This document shows positions 23,236 through 32,858 of a stretch of DNA of 64,000 bases, piece by piece (position 1 is the stretch's first letter; the number at the start of each line of letters is the position of its first letter). The DNA lies in the NCBI GenBank assembly GCA_016713005.1, contig JADJPY010000002.1, positions 124,001-188,000 on the forward strand. Reading direction: 5' to 3'. The notes below the pieces were generated by a model, which had not been told where the DNA came from, searched no databases, and worked only from the letters and a program-made list of their open reading frames with translations. This DNA comes from Ramlibacter sp. (GTDB lineage Bacteria > Pseudomonadota > Gammaproteobacteria > Burkholderiales > Burkholderiaceae_C). The translations under genes and the position numbers were made by a program.

Positions 23236-24659
23236 GCGGCGACTCCGGGTTGCGCCGGCGCCGCCGCAGATGCGGCGGGTTCGGGTGGCGGCTCATCGGC
23301 GGCGCGCGCCCAGGGCGCACCGGCGCGCTTGGCCTGCGCCACGTCGCGCCACCACTGGGACCAGTCGCCCGCCGGGGCGATGCCATCCACCGTATCCGGC
23401 CCGATCCTGTGTCCGGCCACCTCTGCCTGCGCCAGGCCGGGTGGGGTGCTACCGGCGGCCACCGCGTCAATCGCCTTGAGCAGCGTGCGCCGGTTGGCCA
23501 TGATCACCTTGTCGCTGGTGCCCAGGTGTTCGCGCGTGCGGTCCTGGATCGCGCCCATGCTCTCCACCGCCCACTGGTCGTGCACATTGATGTCTTCCTC
23601 GCCCATGCCCAGATAGGTGGTGCTCATCTGCTCGTCGGGGTTGAAGCCCCACTGGTTGTGGCGGCCAGACTTCGGCGTGTAGTCGGGCAGGCTGATGAAC
23701 TGCTGGCGCTGCGCGCGCATCGCCTCACGGTCCAGCGGACCGGCAAAACTGGTGAAGAACGAATACCAGTAGGTGTGCGTGTCGTCCACCGGCAGGTGCA
23801 TCTGGGTGATGGTCATGGTCTCGGACAGCGGGATCACAAACGTCGCCGGGAAGACCGCCTGGGTCACCCGCACATGCGTGAGCTGGCTGGTCATCGGCCG
23901 CAGCGCCGTGAGCCGCAGGCCCCAGGGCTGGGGCTCGACACTGATGTCGGGCTGTGCGAACTCGCGCATGATGCGCGTCATCGGCCACTGCTCGCCGTCG
24001 ATGGCGCCGGCGCTGGCGCTGCGGAACTGCTTGCCGGCCGCGTTGTCGCCAATCGCGTCCAGCGCCTCGTCCTGCAAAAAGCGGTGCAGGAAGGACGGAT
24101 GGGCCGGATCGATGCCCACCTCGAAGGCCTGCAGCCAGTTGGCGTTCCACAAGCCCTTGAAGGCAAACGTGTGGGAAGCCGGCGCGCTGAAGCAGTCCAG
24201 CGCCGGGAAAGGCGGCGGAGTCATGTTATCGGGGCCCAACCAGGCGAACACCGCGCCAGCGCGCTCCGCGACCGGGTAGCTGCGCTGGCGCACACGCTGG
24301 CACAGCGTGCTGCCCGCGGGCTCGGCGGACGTCTCCAGGCAACTGCCGTCTGTTGCGAACTTCCAGCCATGGAAGGGGCAGCGCAGGCCGTCGCCCTCAT
24401 GGCGGCCAAACGACAGGTCGGCGCCCCGGTGGGGGCAATCGCGGTCCAGCAACCCCCAGCGGCCCTGCGCGTCGCGAAAGAGCACCAGCTCCTGCCCCAT
24501 GACGCGAACCGCCTTGACGGGCCGTTTGGCCATGCGCGGATCCAGCGCGGGGTTGAACTCGTCGACCAGCGCCACCGGTTGCCAATAGCGGCGCAGCAAC
24601 TCGCCACAGGCGGTGCCCGGGCCGACGCGGGTGACGCGCTCGTTTAGTTCTGCTTTCAT
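23232..24659 (-). CDS. Rieske non-heme iron ring-hydroxylating oxygenase, alpha-type
   Basis: A 475-aa Rieske oxygenase. The [2Fe-2S] ligands are Cys75, His77, Cys94 and His97 (CPHRG and CPFHGW). The mononuclear iron site is the facial triad region with Asp184, His187 and His192 (DPAHPSFLH). Length and the single-component look match phenoxybenzoate- or aminobenzoate-type oxygenases that lack a beta subunit. No reductase gene is adjacent, so electrons must come from elsewhere. The last 35 residues are Ala/Pro-rich. It is the first gene of a coupled pair with the GS-like ligase. Hydroxylation of an aromatic acid to gentisate or an analogue would feed the ring-cleavage genes. Confidence 0.88.
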   Translation of the reverse strand: MKAELNERVTRVGPGTACGELLRRYWQPVALVDEFNPALDPRMAKRPVKAVRVMGQELVLFRDAQGRWGLLDRDCPHRGADLSFGRHEGDGLRCPFHGWKFATDGSCLETSAEPAGSTLCQRVRQRSYPVAERAGAVFAWLGPDNMTPPPFPALDCFSAPASHTFAFKGLWNANWLQAFEVGIDPAHPSFLHRFLQDEALDAIGDNAAGKQFRSASAGAIDGEQWPMTRIMREFAQPDISVEPQPWGLRLTALRPMTSQLTHVRVTQAVFPATFVIPLSETMTITQMHLPVDDTHTYWYSFFTSFAGPLDREAMRAQRQQFISLPDYTPKSGRHNQWGFNPDEQMSTTYLGMGEEDINVHDQWAVESMGAIQDRTREHLGTSDKVIMANRRTLLKAIDAVAAGSTPPGLAQAEVAGHRIGPDTVDGIAPAGDWSQWWRDVAQAKRAGAPWARAADEPPPEPAASAAAPAQPGVAA

Positions 24660-24691
24660 CGTCAGCCTTCAATGTCAAACGGGATGCCGAA

Positions 24692-24704
24692 ACTGAAAAT
24701 CAGT
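24692..24704. promoter_or_regulatory. Inverted repeat upstream of the Rieske gene
   Basis: ACTGAAAATCAGT (5-3-5 dyad) lies 33 bases upstream of the Rieske oxygenase ATG, beside AT-rich TGTACATATTTA at 24704-24715. It could be an operator or part of the promoter. It differs from the dyad next to marR. Confidence 0.4.
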
Positions 24705-24720
24705 GTACATATTTATCAGC

Positions 24721-24864
24721 ATGAGCTTGGAAGAAACCGTGTTGATGCAACTTCGCGAACGCATCCTGCCCGTCGCCCTGGTCGGCCTGGAGCAGGACCG
24801 CGACTGGAACACCGCGCCGAAACCGGGCGTGGTGCCCGCGATCCGCCTCGTGGTGGGGCGGTGA
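24721..24864 (+). pseudogene. 47-codon frame, possibly a truncated regulator
   Basis: An open frame from ATG 24721 encoding MSLEETVLMQLRERILPVA and then unrelated-looking sequence, ending RLVVGR at a TGA. The first 18 residues resemble the N-terminal helix of GntR-type regulators (LRERIL), whose genes often sit divergent from catabolic operons as this one does. The rest does not continue the fold. It may be the stub of a decayed regulator or chance coding. There is no clear ribosome-binding site. Confidence 0.25.
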
Positions 24865-24996
24865 CGTGGAGCAGGCAGAGGCGGCCACGGCGGCCATTTC
24901 TCGACAATTTGTAAGTGGAACGTAAGTAGTTCTACCCCCCGCAGACGCACCAATGTGGTGTTCAATGAAGGCTGTCATTCGCGATACCCGGACGGG

Positions 24997-25497
24997 ATGC
25001 CCACCATGAATACCTTGCCTTCCTTGCTGCTGGCCTTTGCCGCCCTGGCGGCCTCGTTGCCCGTCGCGGCGCAGGGCCGCTTCACCGTGTCCGGGGACGG
25101 CCTCGAAGTGGCCGACAAGAAGAGCGGTGTGATCTGGGCACGGTGCGCCGAAGGCATGGAATGGAAGGGCAAGACCTGCCAGGGCCGCGCCCTTCAGGTG
25201 CCGTACCCGGCAGCGCAGGCGCGCGTCGCCGAAGTCGCAGCGCGCACGGGCAAGGCTTGGCGTTTGCCCACCATCAAGGAACTGGTCGCACTGGCCAACC
25301 CGGCGGAGGCCGACCCGTCGGCCAACATCGCTGCCATCGACGCCACCGTGTTCCCCGCCACACCGCCGCTGCGCTTCTGGACCTCCAGCAACGCCGGGCC
25401 GCACTACTACATGTACGTGGGCTTCAAGGACGGCGAGGCGGGCGAGAACAGCCGCTCCATACCGGCGGCGCTGCGCCTCGTGCGCGACAACAAGTAG
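24997..25497 (+). CDS. Secreted DUF1566 (Lcl C-terminal-like) protein
   Basis: A 166-aa exported protein. Residues about 1-25 form a signal peptide (LPSLLLAFAALAASLPVAAQG). The mature part has the DUF1566 pattern: a strand with GVIWARCAEGMEWKG, then GKAWRLPTIKELVAL, and a final FWTSSNAGP...GFKDGEAG block ending RLVRDN. Two Cys in the first loop may form a disulfide. DUF1566 resembles the C-type lectin-like FGE/sulfatase-modifying-factor fold in outline; its role here is unknown. ATG 24997 and ATG 25006 are both possible; the first has GACGGG upstream. Confidence 0.75.
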   Translation: MPTMNTLPSLLLAFAALAASLPVAAQGRFTVSGDGLEVADKKSGVIWARCAEGMEWKGKTCQGRALQVPYPAAQARVAEVAARTGKAWRLPTIKELVALANPAEADPSANIAAIDATVFPATPPLRFWTSSNAGPHYYMYVGFKDGEAGENSRSIPAALRLVRDNK

Positions 25498-25548
25498 GCT
25501 TCGCGCCGGGCCTGCGCGCCGGGCCTGTCGCGGGTATCCTTGGGCGCC

Positions 25549-26217
25549 ATGAAGCTCTACAACTATTTCCGCTCGTCGGCCTCATTCCGCGTGCGCATCG
25601 CACTGGCGCTCAAGGGCCTGCCCTACGACTACGCCAGCGTGCACCTGGTCAAGGGGGAGCACAAGGCCAGTGGCTACGCCGCCGTGTCGCCCGCCAACCT
25701 GGTGCCCACGCTGGAGACCGACGCGGGCGAGCACCTGGGCCAGTCGATGGCCATCATCGAGTACCTGGACGAAACCCATCCCGCGCCCGCGCTGCTGCCC
25801 GCTGGTGCGGTGGACCGCGCCCGGGTGCGCGCGCTGGCCCAGCTGGTGGCCTGCGAGATCCACCCGCTGAACAACCTGCGCGTGCTCAAGTACCTGACGC
25901 GCGAGCTCAAGGTCGACGAGGACACCAAGAACACCTGGTACCGCCACTGGGTGCGCGACGGCCTGGAGGCGTTCGAGCGCGAGCTGCAGGCGAACGAGTC
26001 GTTGCGCGCCGCGGCCGGTCTGCCGGCGTCCACGTACTGCTTCGGCGACACGCCGACGCTGGCCGACTGCTGCCTCGTGCCGCAGATCTTCAACGGCAAG
26101 CGCTTCAACGTCGACTTTGCCGGCCTGACGCGCACCATGGCCGCGTTCGACACCTGCATGGCCCACCCGGCCTTCCAGAAGGCGCAGCCCTCCAGCTGCC
26201 CCGATTTCGAAGCTTGA
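25549..26217 (+). CDS. Zeta-class GST: maleylpyruvate/maleylacetoacetate isomerase
   Basis: A 222-aa zeta-class glutathione S-transferase. The N-terminal glutathione site has the family signature SSASFRVRIAL (10-20), where the usual Cys position is Ala, followed by NLVPTL and the QSMAIIEYLDE motif. The C-terminal domain has FGDTPTLADCCLVPQ. Members isomerise maleylacetoacetate (tyrosine catabolism) or maleylpyruvate (gentisate catabolism) using glutathione as a cofactor. With a gentisate-type dioxygenase and fumarylpyruvate hydrolase-like gene six kilobases away, maleylpyruvate is the likelier substrate. The stop overlaps the TTG start of pgeF. Confidence 0.88.
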   Translation: MKLYNYFRSSASFRVRIALALKGLPYDYASVHLVKGEHKASGYAAVSPANLVPTLETDAGEHLGQSMAIIEYLDETHPAPALLPAGAVDRARVRALAQLVACEIHPLNNLRVLKYLTRELKVDEDTKNTWYRHWVRDGLEAFERELQANESLRAAAGLPASTYCFGDTPTLADCCLVPQIFNGKRFNVDFAGLTRTMAAFDTCMAHPAFQKAQPSSCPDFEA

Positions 26218-27041
26218 ACGCTTTCCCGCCCGACTGGCTCACGCCAGACTGGCCCGCGCCCCCGGGCGTGCGCGCCCTGTGCACCACGCGTGCTGGCGGC
26301 GCGTCGCGCCCGCCGTACGACAGCTTCAATCTGGGTGACCATGTGGGCGACGACCCGCTGGCCGTGCGGTCCAACCGCGCCGCGCTGCAAGGCGCCCTGC
26401 AGGCCCGGCCGGTCTTCTTGCAGCAGGTGCATGGCACGCAAGTGCTGACGCTGCGCGGCGATGAGCCTGACGGCAGCGTGGCCGACGGCTGCGTCACCAC
26501 CCGGCGCGGGCTGGCCTGCACCATCATGGTGGCCGACTGCCTGCCGGTGCTGCTGGCCCACAGATCGGGCCGTCTCGTCGGCGCGGCGCACGCCGGCTGG
26601 CGCGGTCTGGCAGGTGCGACAGGGCCGCAGCATGCCGCTTGGGCCGGGGACGGCATCCTGGAGCAGATTTTCAGGCGTTTTATGGCTCTGGCCCCCGTGG
26701 ATACTGGTGATGCCGCTATCAAATCAATAGCAAACGAGGTGGTGGTCTGGCTGGGCCCGTGCATCGGTCCGGAGGCGTTTGAGGTCGGGCCCGAGGTCAA
26801 GGCCGCCTTCGAGGCGCACGACGCACAGGCCGCGGCCATGTTTCGCCCGCACACGCCGGGCAAGTGGCTGGCCAACCTGCCGGGGCTGGCCCGTCAGCGG
26901 CTGGCGGCCCTGGGCGTCACGCAGGTGTACGGCAACGACGGCTCCGCCGGCTGGTGCACCGTGGCCAATGCCTCACGGTTCTTTTCGCACCGGCGCGACC
27001 GCGTCAGTGGCCGGCTGGCCGCCTGCGTCTGGCTGGCCTGA
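26214..27041 (+). CDS. pgeF: Purine nucleoside phosphorylase/YfiH-type enzyme with an in-frame repeat insertion
   Basis: About 275 aa of the YfiH (DUF152) family, now known to act on purine nucleosides and as a peptidoglycan-editing factor. The zinc ligands are visible in QQVHGTQV, VADCLPVLL and GAAHAGWRG. The start is TTG 26214, overlapping the GST stop by four bases. Residues from QIFRRFMALAPVDTGD through AAIKSIANE are encoded by a copy of the dispersed repeat (26667-26735), inserted in frame just before the conserved WLGPCIGPEAFEVG. The reading frame survives, so a surface loop has probably been lengthened rather than the protein inactivated. The 3' end overlaps a convergent membrane-protein gene. 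Confidence 0.88.
   Translation: MNAFPPDWLTPDWPAPPGVRALCTTRAGGASRPPYDSFNLGDHVGDDPLAVRSNRAALQGALQARPVFLQQVHGTQVLTLRGDEPDGSVADGCVTTRRGLACTIMVADCLPVLLAHRSGRLVGAAHAGWRGLAGATGPQHAAWAGDGILEQIFRRFMALAPVDTGDAAIKSIANEVVVWLGPCIGPEAFEVGPEVKAAFEAHDAQAAAMFRPHTPGKWLANLPGLARQRLAALGVTQVYGNDGSAGWCTVANASRFFSHRRDRVSGRLAACVWLA
26667..26735. repeat. Dispersed palindromic repeat, in frame inside pgeF
   Basis: The core GCTATCAAATCAATAGC (26715-26731) is preceded by TTATGGCTCTGGCCCCCGTG. The whole element stays open in the pgeF frame and adds roughly 23 residues. Confidence 0.85.
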
Positions 27042-27287
27042 GGGCGTGGGGTCAGCCTCTGCGGCCCGCTGCGCCAGCCAAGCCGCCCTGTCGGCCGAGT
27101 CGCGCTCCCGCCGCGCCTTGCGCCTGGCCGGCGTCCCCATCAGGTAAACCACCAAGGCGACAGGACCCAGCCCATAGAGTACAAAGGTGACGGCGGCTCC
27201 CAGCAGACTGCCCTGGGCGTGGGTGGCTTCGGCCACTGCCATCATCAGCACAACATACATCCAGGCGATCACCACGAGGTAAACCAT
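26973..27287 (-). CDS. Small membrane protein, convergent with pgeF
   Basis: A 104-aa protein with two hydrophobic segments (MVYLVVIAWMYVVLMMAVAEA and AAVTFVLYGLGPVALVVYLMG), a basic RRKARRERDSADR stretch and a hydrophilic tail. It is probably a small inner-membrane protein with both ends inside. No family was recognised. It lies between pgeF and phaC, reading away from phaC, so the phaC operator (27307-27319) is also upstream of it. The last 69 bases overlap the end of pgeF on the opposite strand. Confidence 0.6.
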   Translation of the reverse strand: MVYLVVIAWMYVVLMMAVAEATHAQGSLLGAAVTFVLYGLGPVALVVYLMGTPARRKARRERDSADRAAWLAQRAAEADPTPSGQPDAGGQPATDAVAPVRKEP

Positions 27288-27306
27288 TGCAGCCTTCGAA
27301 ATAATT

Positions 27307-27319
27307 GTTGCAGTGCAAC
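27307..27319. promoter_or_regulatory. PhaR-type palindrome upstream of phaC
   Basis: GTTGCAGTGCAAC is a perfect palindrome (6-1-6), 55 bases before the phaC start. The same TTGCAGTGCAA core recurs upstream of phaZ (56150-56160). TGCAA-type dyads are reported targets of the PHA-responsive repressor PhaR in betaproteobacteria. Confidence 0.6.
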
Positions 27320-27373
27320 ATGAAATCTGGAATACTCGGGTAAACCCGAATGAACAGGGTCTCTGGAGACATC

Positions 27374-29077
27374 ATGAATTCTGACGGACAGTGGGCCGCT
27401 GCGGCCCAACAATTCCAGCAACTCTTTGGCAACAGCTGGGGCAATGCCCTGCAGTCGTTCAAGACGCTGGATCTTGGCCTGCCGGCCGGCACCGCCGCCC
27501 CGCAAATCGCCTTTGACCCCGCCAAGCTGCAGGCCTTGCAGCAGGACTACATGCAGGAGTCCATGGCGTTGTGGAACCAGGGCCTCCAGGCCAACCCGGT
27601 CAGCACCGACCGCCGGTTTGCCAACGACGCCTGGGCGCACAACCCGGTGGCTGCGTTCTCTGCCGCCGCCTACTTGCTCAATGCCCGCACCCTGATGCGC
27701 CTGGCCGATGCCGTGCAGGCCGATGCCAAGACGCGCACCCGCATCCGCTTTGCGGTGGAGCAGTGGATGGCGGCCTCCGCGCCCAGCAACTTCCTGGCGT
27801 TCAATGCCGAGGCGCAGAAGAAAGCGATCGAGACCAAGGGCGAGAGCATCGCCAAGGGCGTGCAGAACCTGCTGCACGACATGCGCCAGGGCCATGTGTC
27901 GATGACGGACGAGAGCGTCTTCGAGGTGGGCAAGAACGTCGCCACCACCGAAGGCGCCGTGGTGTTCGAGAACGAATTTTTCCAGCTCATCGAATACAAG
28001 CCGCTCACCGCCAAGGTGTACGAGCGGCCGTTCCTGCTGATCCCGCCTTGCATCAACAAGTTCTACATCCTTGACCTGCAGCCCGAGAACTCGCTCATCC
28101 GCTACGCCGTGTCGCAGGGGCACCGCACCTTCGTGGTGAGCTGGCGCAACCCGGACGAGTCGATGCAGAAAGCCACCTGGGACGACTACATCGAGCAGGC
28201 CGCGATCAAGGCCATCGGTGTGGTGCAGGACATCACGGGTGCGAAGCAGATCAACGCGCTGGGCTTTTGCGTGGGCGGCACCATCCTGAGCAACGCCCTG
28301 GCCGTGCTGGCCGCGCGCGGCGAGAAGCCCGTGGCCAGCGCCACCTTCCTCACCACGCTGATCGACTTCACCGACACCGGCATCCTCGACGTCTTCATCG
28401 ACGAGGGCTTCGTCAAGTTCCGCGAGATGCAGTTCTCCAGCGGCGGCCTCATGCCCGGGCGCGACCTGGCGTCCACCTTCAGCTTCCTGCGGCCCAACGA
28501 CCTGGTGTGGAACTACGTGGTCGGCAACTACCTCAAGGGCGAGACGCCGCCGCCGTTTGACCTGCTCTACTGGAACAGCGACTCCACCAACCTGCCCGGC
28601 CCCTTCTACGCCTGGTACCTGCGCCAGACCTATCTGGAAAACAATTTCGTCAAGCCCGGCAAGGCCAGCGTCTGCGGCCAGAAGATCGACCTGCGCACCG
28701 TGGACATGCCGGTCTACATCTACGGCAGCCGCGAGGACCACATCGTGCCCATCGGCGGCTCGTATGCGTCCACGCAGCACCTGCCCGGCAAGAAGCGCTT
28801 TGTCATGGGCGCCTCGGGCCATATCGCCGGCGTGATCAACCCGCCCGCCGCCAAGAAGCGCAGCCACTGGGTGCGCGAGGACGGCAAGTTCCCCAAGTCC
28901 GCAGACGAATGGATCGCCGGCGCCAAGGAGCAGCCCGGCAGCTGGTGGACCGACTGGTCCGGCTGGCTCAAGGGCCACGCCGGCAAGCAGGTTGCTGCCC
29001 CCAAGACCTATGGCAAGGGCGTCAAGTACAAGGCCATCGAGCCCGCCCCCGGGCGTTACGTCAAAGCCAAAGCCTGA
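27374..29077 (+). CDS. phaC: Class I polyhydroxyalkanoate synthase
   Basis: A 567-aa class I PHA synthase, polymerising (R)-3-hydroxyacyl-CoA at the granule surface. The lipase-like box is GFCVGGT with nucleophile Cys299; Asp455 (REDHIVP) and His483 (GASGHIAGV) complete the triad. The N-terminal FGNSWGNALQSF region and the C-terminal WWTDWSGWLKGHAG are family-typical. ATG 27374 is used because GGAGA precedes it; ATG 27350 lies eight codons upstream. It is followed by phaA and phaB in the order phaC-phaA-phaB, the classical PHB operon. A TTGCAGTGCAA palindrome upstream suggests PHA-responsive control. Confidence 0.95.
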   Translation: MNSDGQWAAAAQQFQQLFGNSWGNALQSFKTLDLGLPAGTAAPQIAFDPAKLQALQQDYMQESMALWNQGLQANPVSTDRRFANDAWAHNPVAAFSAAAYLLNARTLMRLADAVQADAKTRTRIRFAVEQWMAASAPSNFLAFNAEAQKKAIETKGESIAKGVQNLLHDMRQGHVSMTDESVFEVGKNVATTEGAVVFENEFFQLIEYKPLTAKVYERPFLLIPPCINKFYILDLQPENSLIRYAVSQGHRTFVVSWRNPDESMQKATWDDYIEQAAIKAIGVVQDITGAKQINALGFCVGGTILSNALAVLAARGEKPVASATFLTTLIDFTDTGILDVFIDEGFVKFREMQFSSGGLMPGRDLASTFSFLRPNDLVWNYVVGNYLKGETPPPFDLLYWNSDSTNLPGPFYAWYLRQTYLENNFVKPGKASVCGQKIDLRTVDMPVYIYGSREDHIVPIGGSYASTQHLPGKKRFVMGASGHIAGVINPPAAKKRSHWVREDGKFPKSADEWIAGAKEQPGSWWTDWSGWLKGHAGKQVAAPKTYGKGVKYKAIEPAPGRYVKAKA

Positions 29078-29109
29078 TCACAACAAGACACCATTAACCG
29101 GAGAACAAC

Positions 29110-30291
29110 ATGGAAGACATCGTCATCGTTTCAGCCGCCCGCACCGCCGTGGGCAAGTTCGGCGGCTCGCTCGCCAAGACCCCGGCCACCGAGCTGGGCG
29201 CGCTGGTCATCAAGGAAGCCATTGCCCGCGCCAAGCTGGACCCGGCGCTGGTCGGTGAAGTCATCATGGGCCAGGTGCTGGCCGCAGGTGCCGGCCAGAA
29301 CCCGGCGCGCCAGGCGCTGATCCGCTCGGGCGTGCCCAAGGAAGTGCCGGCCCTGACCATCAACGCCGTGTGCGGCTCGGGCCTCAAGGCCGTGATGCTG
29401 GCCGCGCAGGCCGTGGCCTGGGGCGACAGCGAGATCGTGGTGGCCGGCGGCCAGGAAAACATGAGCGCCAGCCCGCATGTGCTGCTCAACAGCCGCGACG
29501 GCCAGCGCATGGGCGACTGGAAGATGATCGACTCCATGATCGTGGACGGCCTGTGGGACGTGTACAACCAGTACCACATGGGCGTGACGGCCGAGAACGT
29601 GGCCAAGGCCCACGGCATCACCCGCGACATGCAGGACGCGCTGGCCCTGGCCAGCCAGACCAAGGCCGCCGCCGCACAGGCCGCCGGCAAGTTTGTCGAC
29701 GAGATCGTCACCGTGTCGCTGGCGCAGAAGAAGGGCGACCCCATCCTCTTCAACACCGACGAATTCATCAACAAGAAGACCAGCGCCGAAGCCCTGGCCG
29801 GCCTGCGCCCCGCCTTTGACAAGGCCGGCTCGGTGACCGCGGGCAACGCCTCGGGCATCAACGACGGCGCCGCCGCCGTGGTGGTGATGAGCGCCAAGAA
29901 AGCCGCCGCCCTGGGCCTGAAGCCGCTGGCGCGCATCGCCGCCTTTGGCACCAGCGGGCTGGACCCGGCCACCATGGGCATGGGCCCGGTGCCCGCCTCG
30001 CAAAAGGCCCTGGCCCGTGCCGGCTGGAAGGCCGCCGATGTGGACCTGTTTGAACTGAACGAAGCCTTTGCCGCGCAGGCCTGCGCCGTCAACAAGGCGC
30101 TGGACATCGACCCGGCCCGCGTCAACGTCAACGGTGGCGCCATTGCCATCGGCCACCCCATCGGCGCGTCCGGCTGCCGCATCCTGGTGACGCTGCTGCA
30201 CGAAATGCAGCGCAGCGGCGCAAAGAAGGGCCTGGCCGCGCTGTGCATTGGCGGCGGCATGGGGGTTTCCCTCGCGGTCGAGCGCGCGTAA
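29110..30291 (+). CDS. phaA: Acetyl-CoA acetyltransferase (beta-ketothiolase)
   Basis: A 393-aa thiolase that condenses two acetyl-CoA to acetoacetyl-CoA, the first step of PHB synthesis. Active-site residues are present: acylated Cys88 (NAVCGSGLK), His349 (GHPIGASG) and Cys379 (LCIGGGMG). Length matches the PhaA/BktB group; the sequence alone does not decide between C4- and C5-preferring types. It starts 32 bases after phaC with CCGGAGAAC before ATG 29110. It also links to the propionyl-CoA pathway further along, since C5 units would derive from propionyl-CoA. Confidence 0.95.
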   Translation: MEDIVIVSAARTAVGKFGGSLAKTPATELGALVIKEAIARAKLDPALVGEVIMGQVLAAGAGQNPARQALIRSGVPKEVPALTINAVCGSGLKAVMLAAQAVAWGDSEIVVAGGQENMSASPHVLLNSRDGQRMGDWKMIDSMIVDGLWDVYNQYHMGVTAENVAKAHGITRDMQDALALASQTKAAAAQAAGKFVDEIVTVSLAQKKGDPILFNTDEFINKKTSAEALAGLRPAFDKAGSVTAGNASGINDGAAAVVVMSAKKAAALGLKPLARIAAFGTSGLDPATMGMGPVPASQKALARAGWKAADVDLFELNEAFAAQACAVNKALDIDPARVNVNGGAIAIGHPIGASGCRILVTLLHEMQRSGAKKGLAALCIGGGMGVSLAVERA

Positions 30292-30342
30292 TCGGGTCAA
30301 ATCGAAACTGAATCAACTCATAACAATCAACGGAGCACACTC

Positions 30343-31079
30343 ATGAGTCAAAAAGTAGCGTACGTCACCGGTGGCATGGGCGGCATCGGTACCGCCATCT
30401 GCCAGCGCCTGCACAAGGACGGCTTCAAGGTCATCGCCGGCTGCGGCCCCACGCGCGACCACGCCAAGTGGCTGGCCGAGCAAAAGGCCCTGGGCTACAC
30501 CTTCTACGCCTCGGTGGGCAATGTGGGCGACTGGCAGTCCACCGTGGACGCCTTTGCCAAGACCAAGGCCGAGCACGGCGTCATCGACGTGCTGGTCAAC
30601 AACGCCGGCATCACCCGCGACCGCATGTTCCTGAAGATGTCTCGCGAAGACTGGGACGCGGTGATCGAGACCAACCTCAACAGCATGTTCAATGTGACCA
30701 AGCAGGTTGTGGCCGACATGGTCGAAAAGGGCTGGGGCCGCATCATCAACATCTCTTCCGTCAACGGCGAGAAGGGTCAGGCCGGCCAGACCAACTACTC
30801 GGCCGCCAAGGCCGGCATGCACGGCTTCAGCATGGCGCTGGCGCAGGAGCTGGCCACCAAGGGCGTGACGGTCAACACCGTGAGCCCGGGCTACATCGGC
30901 ACCGACATGGTCAAGGCCATCCGCGAAGACGTGCTGGCCAAGATCGTGGCCACCGTGCCCGTCAAGCGCCTGGGCGAGCCGAGCGAAATCGCCTCCATCA
31001 TTGCCTGGCTGGCCAGCGAGGAAGGCGGCTACGCCACCGGCGCCGACTTCTCCGTCAACGGCGGCCTGCACATGGGTAA
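30343..31079 (+). CDS. phaB: Acetoacetyl-CoA reductase, stop codon shifted out of frame
   Basis: An NADPH-dependent SDR that reduces acetoacetyl-CoA to (R)-3-hydroxybutyryl-CoA. Motifs are TGGMGGIG (9-16), NNAGITRD (86-93) and the catalytic NYSAAKAG. The family ends in NGGLHMG followed by a stop at about 245-246 aa. Here the last codons read ATG GGT AAG, and TAA is one base out of frame. A single missing base near 31075-31077 would restore MG-stop. As written, the frame runs on into G-rich sequence, which is almost certainly an artefact of the same poor-quality region. A good terminator follows. Confidence 0.9.
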
Positions 31080-31129
31080 GGCATTTTGGGAAGGGCGCGG
31101 GCCCCGCCGGGGCAGCCACACCTCCGCGC

Positions 31130-31157
31130 AAAACCCGCCATCCGGCGGGTTTTTTTA
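31130..31157 (+). terminator. Rho-independent terminator of phaCAB
   Basis: AAAACCCGCC-ATCC-GGCGGG followed by seven T. The six-pair stem with a flanking A run can act in both directions. It lies about 50 bases after the expected phaB stop and supports that gene end. Confidence 0.85.
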
Positions 31158-31174
31158 CGCCTGGGCTTTTGGGT

Positions 31175-32840
<1,666 letters not shown>

Positions 32841-32858
32841 ACTGGGATAATCGCCCCC

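Noticed and set aside
23193..24647. Long plus-strand frame opposite the Rieske gene
   Set aside because: Shadow frame of high-GC coding; no motifs, and the Rieske and facial-triad residues fix the real strand.
27269..28978. 569-codon open frame on the strand opposite phaC
   Set aside because: It is a codon-usage shadow of the GC-rich phaC gene and has no recognisable domain.
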